Translations under genes and position numbers: made by a program
Notes under the pieces: generated by a model
Seen by the model: only the letters and a program-made list of their open reading frames with translations
Told to the model about the DNA's origin: nothing
The model's database searches: none
Part shown: positions 1 to 6,371 of the stretch, in pieces
Position numbering within the stretch: position 1 is the stretch's first letter
How the letters are laid out: every line of letters starts with the position of its first letter
From: an uncultured Desulfobacterales bacterium
Lineage (GTDB): Bacteria > Desulfobacterota > Desulfobacteria > Desulfobacterales > JAFDCJ01
Assembly: GCA_945787595.1 (NCBI GenBank)
Contig: CALZJV010000447.1
Coordinates: forward strand, 1 to 7,152
Length of the DNA: 7,152 nucleotides
Direction of reading: 5' to 3'

Positions 1-165
1 AACATCGAACGTCCAACATCGAACGTTGAATATTGATGACGCTACGCTTTATCGATTTTAACACAAGCGAACCGCAAAAGTTCGAAGAGTAGATTCGCTA
101 TGTTCAGTCTTTTCTTAAATTGACAGAATACATTATTCGATGTTGGACGTTCAATGTTCGATGTT
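1..165. repeat. Inverted-repeat intergenic element (MITE/REPIN-like)
   Basis: Bases 1-23 and 136-158 form an inverted repeat with one mismatch in 23. The left arm contains the 12-mer AACATCGAACGT twice (1-12 and 15-26). The right arm carries the complementary unit TTCGATGTT at 136-144 and 157-165. The roughly 110 bases between the arms show no convincing gene. The left arm starts at base 1, so the element may extend beyond the window. Such units recur between genes in Desulfobacterales as far as I remember; that part is recollection. It could be a non-autonomous mobile element or a REP-type palindrome pair. I see no transposase nearby. Confidence 0.7.
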
Positions 166-225
166 CATTTTTAGTTAACCCATCGTATGAAACTAGCCAT
201 GGGCAACGTTTCTTTTTCGATTAGA

Positions 226-245
226 CCGGCCGTTTTTTTGGCCGG
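226..245. other. Small GC-rich hairpin with T-rich loop
   Basis: CCGGCC (226-231) can pair with GGCCGG (240-245) across an 8-base loop that is almost all T. There is no T-run after the stem on the + strand, so this is not a canonical terminator for + transcription. Function unknown. Confidence 0.35.
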
Positions 246-257
246 CGGCTGGGCTGA

Positions 258-285
258 CACCTGAAACCTGGCACCTGAAACCAGG
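258..285. repeat. Two-copy 14-bp tandem repeat
   Basis: CACCTGAAACCTGG (258-271) is followed directly by CACCTGAAACCAGG (272-285), with one mismatch. The pair lies in the spacer between the inverted-repeat element and the leader of the binding-protein gene. CCTGG at 267-271 could also pair with CCAGG at 281-285. No coding role is apparent. Confidence 0.6.
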
Positions 286-321
286 AACAGATTTGTTCTA
301 TGGCAGAGCCAATGATCTCTT

Positions 322-345
322 ACCTGGCCCTGAGGACCAGGTTTT
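322..345 (+). promoter_or_regulatory. Leader hairpin upstream of the binding-protein gene
   Basis: ACCTGG (322-327) pairs with CCAGGT (337-342) over a 9-base loop, and TTT follows. This resembles a weak intrinsic terminator. It could end transcription from an unseen upstream gene or attenuate the leader of the gene starting at 422. The T-tract is interrupted by CG, so either role is uncertain. Confidence 0.3.
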
Positions 346-421
346 CGTTAACAAAATAAATGTAGTCTAAGGTACACGTGTTTCTTACAACGCTAGCTTT
401 CAACGAAAGGGGAGGTGCAAG

Positions 422-1645
422 GTGAAAAGAATCAGTCTACTAACATTCGTTTTGGCGATCTGTCTATTTTTTACACCCGCGATCATGGCAGCCGATACCA
501 TTCCGGTCGGTGTTCCAATTCCAATGACCGGGTGGGCTGCCGGCTCAGGTGAAGACTATTTCAAGGGTATTAAAATGGCCATCGACGAGTTAAATGAATC
601 GGGCGGCCTGCTGGGTAAACAGCTCGAAATTATCCGTTTCGACTCCAAGGGATTCGAGCCTGAAGTGGTCATGCAAGCGGCCGATTATCTGTGCGGACAA
701 AAGAAGGTGGCCTCAGTTCAAGCCGGCTGGGCCGGATGGGGCCAGGATGTTCGGGCCTACGGCAAATACGATGCGCCCTTTTTTGCTGACGATGGCTCCC
801 AGGCAGCGGTGGACGTGTTCAAAGAGGATCCTAAGAAGTATTACAACATCTATCAGACGACCGACGTCGGCGTCGAGCAGGCCAAGAGCATGTTTCGGGC
901 ACTGATGGCGCTGCCCTACGAATACCCCAATAAAAAGGTGGTGATCATCAACACCGACGATTCATGGGGTCTCGAGGTGGGAAACACGCTGCAGGCAAGC
1001 TTTAAAGAAACCGGCTGGAAAGTATCCAAACGGGAGACCGTGCCTTACGGCACAAACGAGTGGGGCGTTATTCTGTCCCAAATCCGCCGGATCAAGCCGG
1101 CCCTCATCCACATTGAAATCCCCAGTGGGCAGGAAAATATCACCTTCATCCAGCAGTTTCTTAAAAAGCCCACCAACGCCATCATCAGCCTGGGCTGGGG
1201 CATAACGCCTCGCGAGGTGGTGGGCGCCCTGGGTACATCCGCCGACGGTATTGTGGGTGAGATGCCTAGTGGACTGCCTGGACCCAAGGCCCCCAACCCG
1301 GCAGCACAAGCCTGGGTCGACAAGTTTGTGCGCATCAACAAGCATCAGGTTCCGGCCGGCGCCTGGATTGCCTACACTGCTGTTAAAGCTTGGGCCCATG
1401 CCGTCGAAAAAGTGGGTGATGCCTATAATTTCAAAGCCGTGAATGCCTATATTCAGAAAAACGGCTATGAGGGCGAGTTGGGACTTATCAAGTGGGATAA
1501 AAACAATGTACTGCGTGCTCAAGCGGGTGCTCCGGTGGTGCACTATCAGGTTCAAGGCGGGGAGTTGCAGCCGATCTATACCGATCCGCCGCTGACACCA
1601 TATCCAAATTCCACATTCAAGGTGCCGCGCTGGATCAAAAAGTAA
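422..1645 (+). CDS. Branched-chain amino acid-type ABC transporter periplasmic substrate-binding protein
   Basis: The 407-residue product is a periplasmic solute receptor of the LivK/Peripla_BP_6 type, which delivers an amino acid, carboxylate or amide to an ABC permease. Residues 1-24 are a Sec signal: MKR, a hydrophobic core, then PAIMAA before Asp25. Cys14 lacks a proper lipobox, so the protein is probably soluble. Family-typical segments are VGVPIPMTGWAAGSGEDYFKG near 28-48, AIDELNESGGLLGKQLEII near 52-70, and NTDDSWGLEVGNTL in the second lobe. The start is GTG at 422, placed by a strong Shine-Dalgarno GGGGAGGT (409-416). Length fits the family. No permease or ATPase gene is visible, and a large hairpin follows directly, so within this window the gene looks monocistronic. 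The partner genes could lie upstream or elsewhere. The ligand cannot be told from sequence; urea, amide or aromatic-acid binders share this fold. Confidence 0.93.
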   Translation: MKRISLLTFVLAICLFFTPAIMAADTIPVGVPIPMTGWAAGSGEDYFKGIKMAIDELNESGGLLGKQLEIIRFDSKGFEPEVVMQAADYLCGQKKVASVQAGWAGWGQDVRAYGKYDAPFFADDGSQAAVDVFKEDPKKYYNIYQTTDVGVEQAKSMFRALMALPYEYPNKKVVIINTDDSWGLEVGNTLQASFKETGWKVSKRETVPYGTNEWGVILSQIRRIKPALIHIEIPSGQENITFIQQFLKKPTNAIISLGWGITPREVVGALGTSADGIVGEMPSGLPGPKAPNPAAQAWVDKFVRINKHQVPAGAWIAYTAVKAWAHAVEKVGDAYNFKAVNAYIQKNGYEGELGLIKWDKNNVLRAQAGAPVVHYQVQGGELQPIYTDPPLTPYPNSTFKVPRWIKK

Positions 1646-1676
1646 TACTTCAAAACCAACTTCGATCTGAGTTGGG

Positions 1677-1736
1677 GATTGCTCCCTTGGCCGGTTCGTC
1701 TGTGGCAGACAACCGGTGGGGGTGGAGGGGGCAATC
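1677..1736 (+). terminator. Long 3' stem-loop after the binding-protein gene
   Basis: Starting 31 bases after the stop codon, 1677-1686 pairs with 1727-1736 (10 bp, one G-U). After an asymmetric internal loop, CCGGTT (1691-1696) pairs with AACCGG (1711-1716) and GTCTG (1698-1702) with CAGAC (1706-1710), closing on a 3-base loop. No U-tract follows immediately; the first T-rich run is near 1751-1759. It may act as a terminator or as a 3' mRNA-stabilising structure that raises binding-protein output over any downstream genes. Confidence 0.55.
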
Positions 1737-1955
1737 TCCATAATCGCTAAGTTGTTTTTACGCCGGGAGACGGAGGATGGTTAGTAACTTTTTATTTTAA
1801 ATAATAGAAACTTGATCCACCAACAATTTTGCTGCTCTCTATTTCGGTTCTTCCACGCTTTAAACCTCAACCGCCCCTTCTCTAAGAAATACAGAGATAA
1901 GCCCGGAAGTGCTGCACCATCTACCTGACCCAGTCCAAAACAAAGGAGGTAAATT

Positions 1956-2693
1956 ATGTCCAAATTATTTTTTCTAACTCCGGTATTCGTTGGTCTGATG
2001 GCTTTTGAAGCGGCAGCACAGGGAAGCTTTCAAACGGATATTCTCAAGACATCCCAGGGCGATCTAGAGATCACTTTCATCGGCCACGGTTCTTTGATGT
2101 TTACCTTTAACGGCAAGGTGATTCATGTCGATCCCTTCTCCAAATTGGCCGAATATTCCAAATTGCCCAAAGCCGATATGTTGCTGATCACCCATGAGCA
2201 TCGTGACCACCTCGATCCAAAAGCAGTGGAGGCTATACGTACGGATAAAACCGTTCTGGTTTTAACCAAAACTTGTGCCGCCAGCCTGAAAGGCGGCATC
2301 ATCATGGAAAATGGTGATACCAAAACTGTGGGTGGTTTGAAAATTGAGGCTGTGCCGGCTTACAACCTCGTCCATATGCGAAGCGAGGGGGTTCCCTTCC
2401 ACCCCAAGGGAATCGGAAACGGTTATCTGATTACTTTCGGTGATAAAAGAGTTTATGTGGCCGGTGATACGGAAAACATTCCGGAAATGAAAAAACTGAA
2501 AAGCATTGACTGCGCCTTCCTGCCGATGAACCTGCCCTATACGATGAACCCGGAAATGGTGGCTGACGCCGCTAAGGCTTTCAAGCCGAAAATCCTTTAT
2601 CCGTATCATTTCGGTGACACGGATACATCAAATATAGAGCAACTGATGAAGGATACCCAGGATGTTGAAATACGCATTCGTATGATGAAGTAG
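1956..2693 (+). CDS. Exported metallo-beta-lactamase-fold hydrolase (UlaG/Lactamase_B_3-like)
   Basis: The 245-residue product has a probable signal peptide: a hydrophobic stretch at residues 4-17, then AAA before Gln22, so it likely acts in the periplasm. The mature part is a compact metallo-hydrolase of the UlaG-like Lactamase_B_3 type. Visible metal ligands are the THEHRDHLD motif (His80, His82, Asp84, His85), Asp171 in VAGDTE, and His218 in YPYHFG. His44 (GHGS), Asp59 (VDPF), His140 and the FHPKG motif at 148-152 are also typical of this subgroup. The ATG at 1956 has a near-ideal Shine-Dalgarno AAAGGAGGT (1942-1950), and length is normal. It is separated from the upstream gene by 310 bases with a hairpin, so it is probably transcribed alone. 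UlaG itself opens the lactone of ascorbate 6-phosphate in the cytoplasm. The export signal argues against that exact reaction; the substrate is unknown. Confidence 0.9.
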   Translation: MSKLFFLTPVFVGLMAFEAAAQGSFQTDILKTSQGDLEITFIGHGSLMFTFNGKVIHVDPFSKLAEYSKLPKADMLLITHEHRDHLDPKAVEAIRTDKTVLVLTKTCAASLKGGIIMENGDTKTVGGLKIEAVPAYNLVHMRSEGVPFHPKGIGNGYLITFGDKRVYVAGDTENIPEMKKLKSIDCAFLPMNLPYTMNPEMVADAAKAFKPKILYPYHFGDTDTSNIEQLMKDTQDVEIRIRMMK

Positions 2694-2697
2694 CGCT

Positions 2698-2727
2698 GTA
2701 TACCGAGCCGGATATAGCTGGGTATAC
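2698..2727 (+). other. 3' hairpin after the metallo-hydrolase gene
   Basis: GTATACC (2698-2704) pairs perfectly with GGTATAC (2721-2727), and AGC (2706-2708) with GCT (2717-2719) inside. It begins 5 bases after the stop codon. No T-run follows, so it is either a non-canonical terminator or a 3'-end stabilising structure. Confidence 0.45.
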
Positions 2728-2915
2728 TATATCGGCGCAAAGAACACCTGAGTGATGATCACAAGGCACGAATATCGGCATCATCCTGGTTTGCTGCGGC
2801 TATGTGCTTAAAAAACATACCACAATTTGAAACCGGGGCAAAAAAATTTCAATGGCTCCCTATCCGTGGTTTTCCTGATACGATTCTCTTATCGCAGATT
2901 TGTGAATGGCTGTGA
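2718..2915 (+). other. Short open frame of uncertain coding status
   Basis: The interval between the metallo-hydrolase and Fic genes (2694-3091) holds one frame that stays open from after the TAG at 2715-2717 to the TGA at 2913-2915, 65 codons. The only ATG in it is at 2802 and would give 37 residues (MCLKNIPQFE...). I see no Shine-Dalgarno before it. The composition looks somewhat protein-like (SDDHKARISASSWF, then PIRGFPDTILL), which would suit a decayed gene end, but I recognise no family. A chance open frame is equally possible. The remainder of the interval holds a hairpin (2698-2727), the first 77-bp repeat and nothing else I can identify. Confidence 0.15.
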
Positions 2916-2997
2916 TATTTAGCAGCGACAACAGGGTGGAATATGAAAAATTGGATTTGACAACTTTAACTTAAATCGAAGCTAACGTTCGGAGTTT

Positions 2998-3074
2998 TCA
3001 CCCTGATAATTCTTGAGATATCCAGCCAAAAAGTGAAAATATCATCCTGCTCAAAAACCTGCGATATGTCTGAC
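2998..3074 (-). repeat. 77-bp dispersed repeat, copy 1
   Basis: This aligns without gaps to 4631-4707 (67 of 77 identical by hand count) and to 6422-6498 (60 of 77). The best-conserved parts are GTGAAAATATCA in the middle and GATATGTCTGAC at the right end. Similarity to copy 2 may extend about 13 bases leftward. It lies 17 bases beyond the stop codon of the Fic gene, on that gene's 3' side. The strand is arbitrary; I give the strand of the neighbouring genes. Confidence 0.85.
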
Positions 3075-3091
3075 GTAGGTGGCCACTAATT

Positions 3092-4465
3092 CTATCGTTT
3101 TTGCCAGTCATTGAATTCAGCGGGGCGAAGGCGGTAGCGGGCGAAGTTTCCCTCGTGCAATGCGTCTATTTCTTCTTTAGTGATCTTGAGAAATTGTTCA
3201 CGGTCATTCTCCGGTACCATGTCCCTGGCTAAACGCAAAAGGACTTCTCCTGTATCAATCGCATTTCCCCGGCCAACCTGCCGGATTGCCTCACCGACGC
3301 AATCGATCAAAGCTTTCCGGTAGCGCAACCGAAATGTATCGGGCTCCTTCAAAGTATGCCGTATTACCTGATAACGATTGCACGACCGTTCATAGGTCCA
3401 TACAAATACGTCCCTCATAAGCTCAATACGGTTTAGTTCGTAAACACCCAGAAGTCCATTGATATAAAGGTCTTCCGGTACATCCATGAAGGACAGGGGG
3501 CACAGGTTGTGGTGAATGAACGGAATATTCGCCGCCAGCCGCGAAACCCGTTTATTGACATCCTCAAAAGGTTGGAGATAAGGCAGGTGTAATGTGACAA
3601 AAAATGCCTGTTCGAATGGATCGGAAATGACAACCGCAGTATCCAATATTTGACCGAAGATTTCATCGATGAGTTGCGGCACTGCCAGTGGTTCGTAGAC
3701 AGACTTCCCGATACCAACAGGGATAGCGCGCAGTCGCCCTGATGCTGACGGATTACCCAGTAAATTATCGGAGAGCAGGGCATGAAGATTAAGAATGGTT
3801 CGTCGATCAAACCCGATTTCATCAACCGCATCTACGAGGAACTCGATAGCCGCTTTGTGATTGAGCACCATCTGGGTCTCGAAGGGTGTTTTTCCGGGCG
3901 CTGCTTCCCCGAATGCGATGAGCCTTTCGGTTTCAAGGAGCGAGTAGGTATTTCCTTCCAGGCGGCTTGACGCCCAGGAAAGATCGATCAAAAGCCTGTC
4001 AAGAATTTGCCGAATGTAAGTTCCTGCAGCATAGTCGATACCGATACGCCGGCCAATATCCATTAAGTGATTACGTATTGCCGCCGGCAAGTACCAGGTT
4101 ACATTCGGCTGATAACTGTCGATGAATTCTCTCTGGTAACTAACCGGCTGGCGGGCAGATAAAGGCCGGGAAATCCGATTCTGTATTTCTTGCGCAGCCA
4201 TGGAAAGGAAGATACCATCATTGGCTTCAGTCGATTTTTCGGTGGTGACGATGGGCAGATAAAGCGTGGCCCGTCCCGCACCGGCAATCAGGATCCTTCC
4301 TGATTTTTCAAGCCGGGCCAACCGTCGCTGTAAAGTACGGCGATTGAAGGATAGGCCCTGATCCGCGAGGGCCTTCTCTATTTCCCCAATCCGCCATCCG
4401 TCATGTCGGTCGGCAAGCAGGTTTTCAATGGGGTATAGATCATTATCTGAGATATATTTTGGCAT
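3092..4465 (-). CDS. Fic-domain protein with N-terminal winged helix; catalytic His replaced by Gln
   Basis: The 457-residue product has a predicted winged helix-turn-helix at about residues 22-70 (GEIEKALADQG... RRTLQRRLARLEKSGRI), then a Fic domain from about 120 to 360. Fic enzymes usually transfer AMP from ATP to a protein hydroxyl using HxFx(D/E)GN(G/K)RxxR. Here residues 298-309 read QPFEDVNKRVSR: Gln298 replaces the catalytic His (codon CAA) and Val303 replaces the Gly. An inhibitory motif of the (S/T)xxxE(G/N) type lies before the core (Ser166 to Glu170-Gly171, SSRLEGN), as in self-inhibited class II Fic proteins. From memory, the LQPFEDVNKR variant occurs in other wHTH-Fic proteins, so it may mark a subfamily rather than a fresh mutation. 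An in-frame TAA just upstream fixes ATG 4465 as the first start, but no Shine-Dalgarno is visible. It could be a pseudo-enzyme acting as a regulator, an altered transferase, or a toxin-like protein. Confidence 0.9.
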   Translation of the reverse strand: MPKYISDNDLYPIENLLADRHDGWRIGEIEKALADQGLSFNRRTLQRRLARLEKSGRILIAGAGRATLYLPIVTTEKSTEANDGIFLSMAAQEIQNRISRPLSARQPVSYQREFIDSYQPNVTWYLPAAIRNHLMDIGRRIGIDYAAGTYIRQILDRLLIDLSWASSRLEGNTYSLLETERLIAFGEAAPGKTPFETQMVLNHKAAIEFLVDAVDEIGFDRRTILNLHALLSDNLLGNPSASGRLRAIPVGIGKSVYEPLAVPQLIDEIFGQILDTAVVISDPFEQAFFVTLHLPYLQPFEDVNKRVSRLAANIPFIHHNLCPLSFMDVPEDLYINGLLGVYELNRIELMRDVFVWTYERSCNRYQVIRHTLKEPDTFRLRYRKALIDCVGEAIRQVGRGNAIDTGEVLLRLARDMVPENDREQFLKITKEEIDALHEGNFARYRLRPAEFNDWQKR

Positions 4466-4467
4466 TT

Positions 4468-4524
4468 TTTTGTCGCGAAATTAGTTTTTAGCGACAAAAT
4501 AGCCTTTTATTTGTCGTGAGTCAA
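4468..4524 (-). promoter_or_regulatory. Promoter and overlapping operator of the Fic gene
   Basis: On the minus strand, TTGACT (4519-4524) and TATTTT (4496-4501) make a sigma-70-type promoter with a 17-base spacer. A perfect 9-bp inverted repeat, TTTTGTCGC (4468-4476) and GCGACAAAA (4491-4499) with a 14-base spacer, overlaps the -10 box on one side and ends 2 bases before the ATG on the other. A third half-site sharing TTTGTCG lies at 4510-4516, within the -35/-10 spacer. This arrangement suits repression, probably by the winged helix of the Fic protein itself; the regulator's identity is inference. Confidence 0.6.
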
Positions 4525-4531
4525 GCTTTTA

Positions 4532-4548
4532 TGACACATTAACTGTCA
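4532..4548. promoter_or_regulatory. Small inverted repeat upstream of the Fic promoter
   Basis: TGACA (4532-4536) and TGTCA (4544-4548) form a 5-bp inverted repeat just upstream of the -35 box. Its position would suit an activator or a second operator. It is short enough to be chance. Confidence 0.2.
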
Positions 4549-4630
4549 CAATAATGTGGTTCGCGGGTTAAAACGATTAAAATATCTGCATGCATAGCAG
4601 GAAGCAATCAGGATGGAACAGTTGGCGTTC

Positions 4631-4707
4631 TCACCCTGATGATTACTGAGATAGCCGGCCAAATAGTGAAAATATCATCCACCTCAAAAACCGGTGATAT
4701 GTCTGAC
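4631..4707 (-). repeat. 77-bp dispersed repeat, copy 2
   Basis: This is the middle copy: 67 of 77 identical to copy 1 and 63 of 77 to copy 3, all gap-free. It contains ATATCA (4675-4680 region) and TGATAT (4695-4700), which can form a short AT-rich stem. It lies 74 bases beyond the THEP1 stop codon and 165 bases upstream of the Fic start, dividing the two gene modules. The remainder of 4466-4781 holds the Fic promoter, the palindrome TGCATGCA at 4587-4594, and nothing else I can identify. Confidence 0.85.
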
Positions 4708-4781
4708 TGACCGGGAAGGATTTTAACATTATCGGGGAGATCCGAGGTGAGGTATTAGGTCCAGAATATCGGAGTTTAAAG

Positions 4782-5315
4782 TCAGCAATGGTTGGCCGAC
4801 AGCCCCTCCAGTATTGCTTCCGGCAGGCGATTACGGTTAGCATGGGTCACTTCCAACAGGTGGATATCTAACCGTTGTTTGATTCCCCGGATGAAATCAT
4901 TCCCTTTCAAGGGAATGGTGGCAAGCACCTGTTTGTCGGCGTTCAAAGCATCGCAGACAAGATTCCGAAAACGGTTTGAAAAAAGCTCCATTTTTCCGAT
5001 TTCATCGATCACAATCAATTCTACATCCGGATTCAGCAGGTCCAATGTCGCCAGAAACTCCTCGAATCCATCTTTATCCACCCCGTATCTGCCTACCCGA
5101 TGCCGGCTATCGATTTCCACGTGAGCCAGGGTTCGGTACCCTCCATTCAAACCCTGCAGTTCAAAGCCCAGGCGAGACCCCGCGCTTCGAATTTCGGAGG
5201 TGCAAAAACCGGCCATGTTGATCGATCCCATCCTCTTGATGATCTTCTGAACAAGCGTTGTCTTTCCCATCCCGGGCTTCCCCGTAATCAATGTCTTGGC
5301 ATATCTCAATCGCAT
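4782..5315 (-). CDS. THEP1-type nucleoside triphosphatase (NTPase_1 family)
   Basis: The 177-residue product matches the THEP1/NTPase_1 family, small P-loop enzymes that hydrolyse several NTPs in vitro and whose cellular role is unresolved. Walker A is GKPGMGKTT (residues 12-20), with Lys18 and Thr19 at the phosphates. Walker B plus the family signature is LIVIDEIGKMEL (100-111), with Asp104 and Glu105. The GFCTSEIR segment (36-43) is also typical. Length is normal for the family. An in-frame TAA upstream of ATG 5315 makes this the earliest start; the ribosome site is weak (AAGAAA). It begins 29 bases after the radical SAM stop codon, on the same strand, so the two are very likely co-transcribed. 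The pairing suggests the NTPase serves the radical SAM enzyme or its target, for example in nucleotide, cofactor or RNA modification. That is inference. Confidence 0.9.
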   Translation of the reverse strand: MRLRYAKTLITGKPGMGKTTLVQKIIKRMGSINMAGFCTSEIRSAGSRLGFELQGLNGGYRTLAHVEIDSRHRVGRYGVDKDGFEEFLATLDLLNPDVELIVIDEIGKMELFSNRFRNLVCDALNADKQVLATIPLKGNDFIRGIKQRLDIHLLEVTHANRNRLPEAILEGLSANHC

Positions 5316-5344
5316 CGAGTAATTTTCTTAAATATCCTATTAAT

Positions 5345-6343
5345 TTAGAGTGCGCTCATGTGGATAAAAACGCCCAGATTCCCAAGCCTTATGTTTTGCA
5401 AACCAGTAGATTGCACTTTCTTGTAAGCTTCCACCATTTCTTTCGTATTGGGTCTCCTGAAGTCCTTCATCTGATGTTCCGGGAAAAAGGCCAGTATGGT
5501 AAAGGGGATCGCTGGATCAACCTCTGACAGCACCCGGGCAATTCTTTCCAGTTCATCGCTTTCTATAAGGTTCGGAATATAGAGAGACAAAACTTCCAGG
5601 GTAAATCCCCGCTTGAGAATTTCCTCAGGAAGTCTTAAGATATGCGCGTTGGAACATCCTGTCAGCCATTTATGTTTCTCGGCATCGTGAGCCTTAATGT
5701 CTAACCAGAAGGCATCCACACCGGCGGCCTGGAGACGATCAAGGTTTTGAGGTGTGAGGCCGTATCCATTGGTTTCAATCAGGACCCAGAGGTTGGTTTG
5801 GGCTTTGATAAGATGCGTGCATTCCTCGTAAAATTCGGGACGGCAGGTAAGGTCGCCGCCTGTGAACGCGACTATGTTCCTGGCGGGGCCGAAACCCTGG
5901 GGGCTGATCAGGATGGCCTCTGGTTCGAGGACACCGGGACAAGTGCTTGGCCGCCGTCCGCGCGTGACGCAGCTCCCGCAACATCGGCAAGTCTCCTGCG
6001 CATGCCAGGCGGTCGCCCTTTCCCGTGGCTCCTCAAAGTTGACCAGCTTTTCGTATTCCATGCTTTTTTTCAGGATGTCCTCAGGTGTGTACCAGGACCC
6101 ATCCTGTACTTTGCTGAAATACCATGAGTGACATTTTCGGCAGGAGAAATTGCACCCGGATTGATATATGGAGAGATAGTTTTCAGGCCGTGAGAGGTGA
6201 ACGGAGGTGATCAGACGGTATACATCCCCATTTTCATATCTTAAGGTTGCCTGACATGCAGGCTGTTTCTTTCCGTCTACCTTGACCAGGCAGCTTCCAG
6301 GCGGGAGGCCCTGTTTTTTGAGCTGGCATTTTAGTGTTTCCAT
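5345..6343 (-). CDS. Radical SAM enzyme, PflA-like core with cysteine-rich insertion
   Basis: The 332-residue product has the radical SAM 4Fe-4S motif CNFSCRKC (Cys64, Cys68, Cys71) within YQSGCNFSCRKCHSW. It also has a GGD version of the SAM-binding GGE motif (162-164, FTGGDLTC), then IETNGYG (189-195), WLDIKAHD (213-220) and HKWLTGCSN (224-232), which resemble the activating enzymes of glycyl-radical proteins (PflA/COG1180 type). Between the first two motifs lies a cysteine cluster, C119-x-C121-C122-x2-C125-x9-C135, which could bind a second iron-sulfur cluster. The ATG at 6343 has only a weak AAGAAA ribosome site. It is the first gene of a two-gene operon with the THEP1-type NTPase. No glycyl-radical enzyme or Memo/AMMECR1 partner gene is visible, so the substrate is unknown. 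A specific gene name is not justified. Confidence 0.9.
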   Translation of the reverse strand: METLKCQLKKQGLPPGSCLVKVDGKKQPACQATLRYENGDVYRLITSVHLSRPENYLSIYQSGCNFSCRKCHSWYFSKVQDGSWYTPEDILKKSMEYEKLVNFEEPRERATAWHAQETCRCCGSCVTRGRRPSTCPGVLEPEAILISPQGFGPARNIVAFTGGDLTCRPEFYEECTHLIKAQTNLWVLIETNGYGLTPQNLDRLQAAGVDAFWLDIKAHDAEKHKWLTGCSNAHILRLPEEILKRGFTLEVLSLYIPNLIESDELERIARVLSEVDPAIPFTILAFFPEHQMKDFRRPNTKEMVEAYKKVQSTGLQNIRLGNLGVFIHMSAL

Positions 6344-6371
6344 TTTTTCTTAAGGATAACACAGTAACCTT

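Noticed and set aside
120..148. Sigma-70 promoter starting with TTGACA at 120-125
   Set aside because: No acceptable -10 hexamer lies 16-18 bases downstream, and the stretch runs into the repeat arm.
270..290. Sigma-54 promoter from TGGCAC near 269-274
   Set aside because: The required GC pair of the -12 element is not at the right distance.
962..1741. 259-codon minus-strand open frame opposite the binding-protein gene
   Set aside because: It is a shadow of the well-supported + gene, with no recognisable domain and no ribosome site.
2957..2986. Sigma-70 promoter starting with TTGACA at 2957-2962
   Set aside because: The best -10 (AGCTAA) is weak and no + strand gene follows.
5747..6131. 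Plus-strand open frames inside the radical SAM gene
   Set aside because: They are antisense shadows of a gene with clear motifs.
5345..6343. AmmeMemoRadiSam system
   Set aside because: The radical SAM core is somewhat similar, but no Memo-like or AMMECR1-like gene lies nearby and the CNFSCRKCHSW surroundings differ.
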